Shown: positions 61,009 to 64,000 of the stretch, piece after piece | Position numbering within the stretch: position 1 is the stretch's first letter | Layout: every line of letters begins with the position of its first letter | Assembly: GCA_013397455.1 (NCBI GenBank) | Contig: VYZB01000215.1 | Coordinates: forward strand, 1,472,429 to 1,536,428 | Origin: Crotophaga sulcirostris | Lineage: Eukaryota; Chordata; Aves; Cuculiformes; Crotophagidae | Reading direction: 5' to 3' | DNA length: 64,000 nucleotides | Program-made: the position numbers and the translations under genes | Notes under the pieces: generated by a model | The model's database searches: none | What the model was told of the DNA's origin: nothing | The model's input: the letters and a program-made list of their open reading frames with translations, nothing else

Positions 61009-63984
61009 TATGTCTTCTGAAAAATTAAGAACATTTCTATTGCGTTTTTAAGAAAAATTAATCAAAACATACTTTTCTCCTGCTCTTACTTTCAGTTCAT
61101 CCATCCTTCAAAGGTTTTCTGGTTAAAAGAAAAATAAACTCCCTCAGTTTCCAGAGGGCACATTATCTTCCAAAGAAGTCTAGTTACTGCTGCTTTAAAA
61201 TTAACTTGTGGCAAATGGAAACCGAGAAAGCAATCAAACTCCAGTAACGGCAGTGGAATACCTTTCACCAAATTTTTGTTAGGCACAGGAAAATAGTAAT
61301 TTAAGTTCTGAAAATGTATTTATGGAAACCACAGAAAACAAAAAGGTCTGACTGTCACAAGAAAAAATCAGAATTCTGATTTTCCTTTGCCTAAAATTGA
61401 TTGGTTATGGGTAAGATGTAAAAGCCTGAGTTCCACTGACAATCAATGTCAATCTCAACTTTGAGAAAGAACTATTGTTAAACATATTGTGTTTTGTTTG
61501 TTTTAAATGTATATAGCAAAAAAACTGCATATTCATTGTAAATCAATAATTCATTCCTTACATTCTATACTCGCACAGGTATTTTCATTGACTTTGAAAT
61601 AAGTATCTTAAAGAAGAAGTTTTGTTTACAGATCAAGAGCTTCTGTAGAAATTACTTTTCAGACATAAACATATTACTTGCTATCAACATCTGTTACAAT
61701 TCAGTAACAAAAAATAAAATGAATGCATTAACATAGCCTGAAAAGTGATAAATAGATACCAAGCTTGACTATATGCTGACAGTTTATGCTGAAGAAATAC
61801 AGCCTGGGTATTTGGATTTTCTCAAAAACATGAAATTTATTTATAGTTGTTGCTTTTTATATTGTAATAACGCTCCCTAAGCATTATGGCAAGTTTTCAA
61901 AGTTTTGGACTGCCTTTGAGAAGGAAGTATAACTGCAAATTATCAGAATGTCATAGGGGCTGAAGTCATCATTATGGAAGCCAAATAGATGGTCTGAGGG
62001 GAGAGAATAGCTGCCACATTATGTATAGCTCTTTGAGTGACAATTTTTGAATGGACAGAGGTGAGTGAAGGCACTGAAATTTTTCTGACTTTAGCTGTCT
62101 CCTTTATCTAATTTATCATCGTTGGTTTTTATCCTTTCTTTTCTACCTCCTCTAATAATCTCTTTTCTTTTTTTTTTATTTCATTTTTTCCCTTTTCTTT
62201 TTGGAAAATCTTCCACTGGGTCAGTTTCCAGTATAAGAGTTGTTCCAGTAAGCAGAACTATTCAAATGGAAGTACATTGGGAAATCCTTCAAATGGAAAC
62301 ATGTTTGCCACCAGCAAAAGAAATATCTCTTTTTCCTGGTATACTTAAGCCATCCATTGGAGCGACAGACGCTCTACCCAGAGACAGGTCCAAAAGGAAC
62401 TTTTGTAAAGTTCACTTACATATTGGAACTGAATAATTTCAGGTTGAGGTAGGGCTTTCATGTCACAGTTATTGTAGGACTAAGTACATATTCTTTAATT
62501 TCTTTAAGTTCTTAACAAAGTTTGACTAGAAACAGCTTTAATATATGCCTAGCTTCTGAGTTTCCTTCCTAACAAAATTGTTCTCTATTTCTGATTTCTA
62601 AGTATTTATCTCTTTGTCCTGTCAAGGTTTTTTCTTCTGTAACATTGCTACCCAGATTTTGATACTTGCAATTTGTCTCAGGAAGCACAACTCAGATATA
62701 ATTTCTTCTGAAATTCAGCAAATGTTGGAGACACCATAATCATATAACCTAAATGGTTTATACAAAACCAAAAGGATAAATTGTGACCAGGAATATCTTT
62801 TGACAGCTGATTGCTAATGCTTTGTTCTGCCTGACTGTTCCCAGGTTTCATAGAAAATGTGTCCTTTGCCACATTGGTAGCAAGAGTCAGCACAGGGAAC
62901 CAAAGTGGTAGTTTTTATCTTTGCCTTTATGCCTGCCCTCTCAGCTCTTTCTCTCTGACTTTGTTTTAAAGGATACAAATTTAGATTTCAAAGGTATTAA
63001 TGACAGAGACTCTGGCCCATCTGAACCACCCTGTCCTGTTTCCTCAGAAATGACGATTAATGCATCCAGCTTAACCGAGTTCTTTTTTATGATTTAGTCA
63101 AATACTTCTTTGCTTCATCGCTATTTCTTTCACAATAAATGTATACAAAGTCCCATTCCTCTGAATCCAACAAGAAGAAAAAGAATGAAACTGCTTTGTT
63201 AAGCAACCAGCCTTTCCATTTACTCCAATATAAGCACTCTTAACAGTCCTATACCCTGTACTTTTCTCTTGGCATGCATAGATCTGGTTCCTTTCAGAAG
63301 TTCTTAGAAACCTGCACCCAAATCAACACCTCTGACTCATATGTTTTCAGTCATCATGTCTGTGTCTTCAACAAGTTTCCCTGTGCTCTGTGCTTTCATC
63401 TCATTACTACAAAAAATATTTTGTAATTTTTTTAATCATTTCTCCTAAATCAAATGTGTGACTAAGAAACATCCTCTCGACAAGGTCAGACATTATCACC
63501 TACAACCACCAGAATCCACAGCTATCACCTCTGATGTCCTTAAAATTTTGCTAAATAGAGGTCCTTCTGATCTATTATTTATATTATGTCTCTCTCCTGA
63601 TTCAGAATGTAATCCCTTTAGGGGAAATACCCCCGCATAATAAACGTATGTACACAGGGTAGCGTGGTTCTAATTTCAAATTATATCTTTATACCTCTGT
63701 ACAAATAAATTTTTAATGCAAAAGAAAGATTTTGGGTAAATACAGAAGCAAGTTCTGTTTCTTGTGTAAAGCCATGTGAAGTTCTTCATAGTTTGTAAAG
63801 TAGGACCTTGAAGTATTTAATGCTTTTGTACAATAATTATCGTTTTCTTCTTTTAATTTTCCTTAAGGTGTTCCATAAAATATATAGATGTTTTATAAAA
63901 TATATTTCTCAGTACCAGTTTCAGTATCTCATACCCAGAGTTAGTATTACCCAGAATATAGCAAGGATCTGGGGAAATGGGAAT
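61009..63984. other. Non-coding DNA, no gene seen
   Basis: No gene is supported. The 104-codon open frame at 62122-62436 begins in a T-rich run and has no domain. No other repeats were recognised. Confidence 0.55.
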
Positions 63985-64000
63985 AAAAAAAAAAAAAAAA
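63985..64000 (+). repeat. A-run at window end
   Basis: At least 16 consecutive A residues run off the window edge. It could be a simple homopolymer or the start of a poly(A) tail of an element lying to the left. Confidence 0.8.

Noticed and set aside
62122..62436. 104-codon open frame with a hydrophobic N-terminus
   Set aside because: The hydrophobic start comes from a T-rich low-complexity run, not a credible signal peptide; the rest is unrecognised.
1..64000. CRISPR array, bacterial operon, tRNA or rRNA genes
   Set aside because: No regularly spaced identical repeats, cloverleaf-like sequence or rRNA signature was noticed, and all signs point to vertebrate nuclear DNA.

Overview
This window is vertebrate nuclear DNA, most likely from a bird. 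It is AT-rich, has no bacterial-style gene packing, and no open frame outside transposon remnants looks like a conserved protein. Its recognisable content is dominated by CR1 LINE retrotransposons. Several end in the 8-bp microsatellite-like 3' tail typical of sauropsid CR1 (ATTCTATG or TGATACTG units), and none has a poly(A) tail. The modest repeat density, simple-repeat content and presence of a mariner and a Charlie-like hAT element fit an avian genome. A crocodilian or turtle is less likely but not excluded, and I cannot name the species. The window is best read as intergenic DNA or the inside of a very large intron.

Layout. 1-3.7 kb is plain non-coding DNA with one doubtful CR1 scrap. 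3.70-4.53 kb is a 5'-truncated CR1. 9.19-11.50 kb is the longest CR1, with endonuclease and reverse transcriptase remnants. 18.09-18.94 kb is a third CR1. 24.29 kb is a 10-N assembly gap beside an (AAT)n run. 27.83-28.70 kb is a very old CR1/L3-like relic recognised by a degenerate RT. 30.30-31.17 kb holds two DNA transposons side by side: a 202-bp non-autonomous hAT element with a perfect 8-bp target duplication, then the C-terminal end of a mariner transposase on the minus strand. 34.66-35.49 kb and 41.11-42.29 kb are two more CR1 copies. 48.67-48.73 kb is a bare CR1 3' tail. 52.26-53.87 kb holds two ancient minus-strand CR1-like RT relics one after the other. 59.14-59.28 kb is a (GAGGA)n microsatellite in a purine tract. 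60.80-61.01 kb is an internal CR1 RT fragment. The window ends inside an A-run.

Function. No gene here can be assigned a cellular role. All RT, endonuclease and transposase remnants carry stops, frameshifts or lost catalytic residues and are pseudogenes. Two weak exon-like candidates (15401-15477 on plus, 29635-29883 on minus), one ATTA-rich block that could be a conserved enhancer and several palindromes are recorded as hypotheses. I found no undescribed biological system. The most informative items are the hAT element with its exact target duplication and the old LINE relics, which repeat masking might miss because of their divergence.
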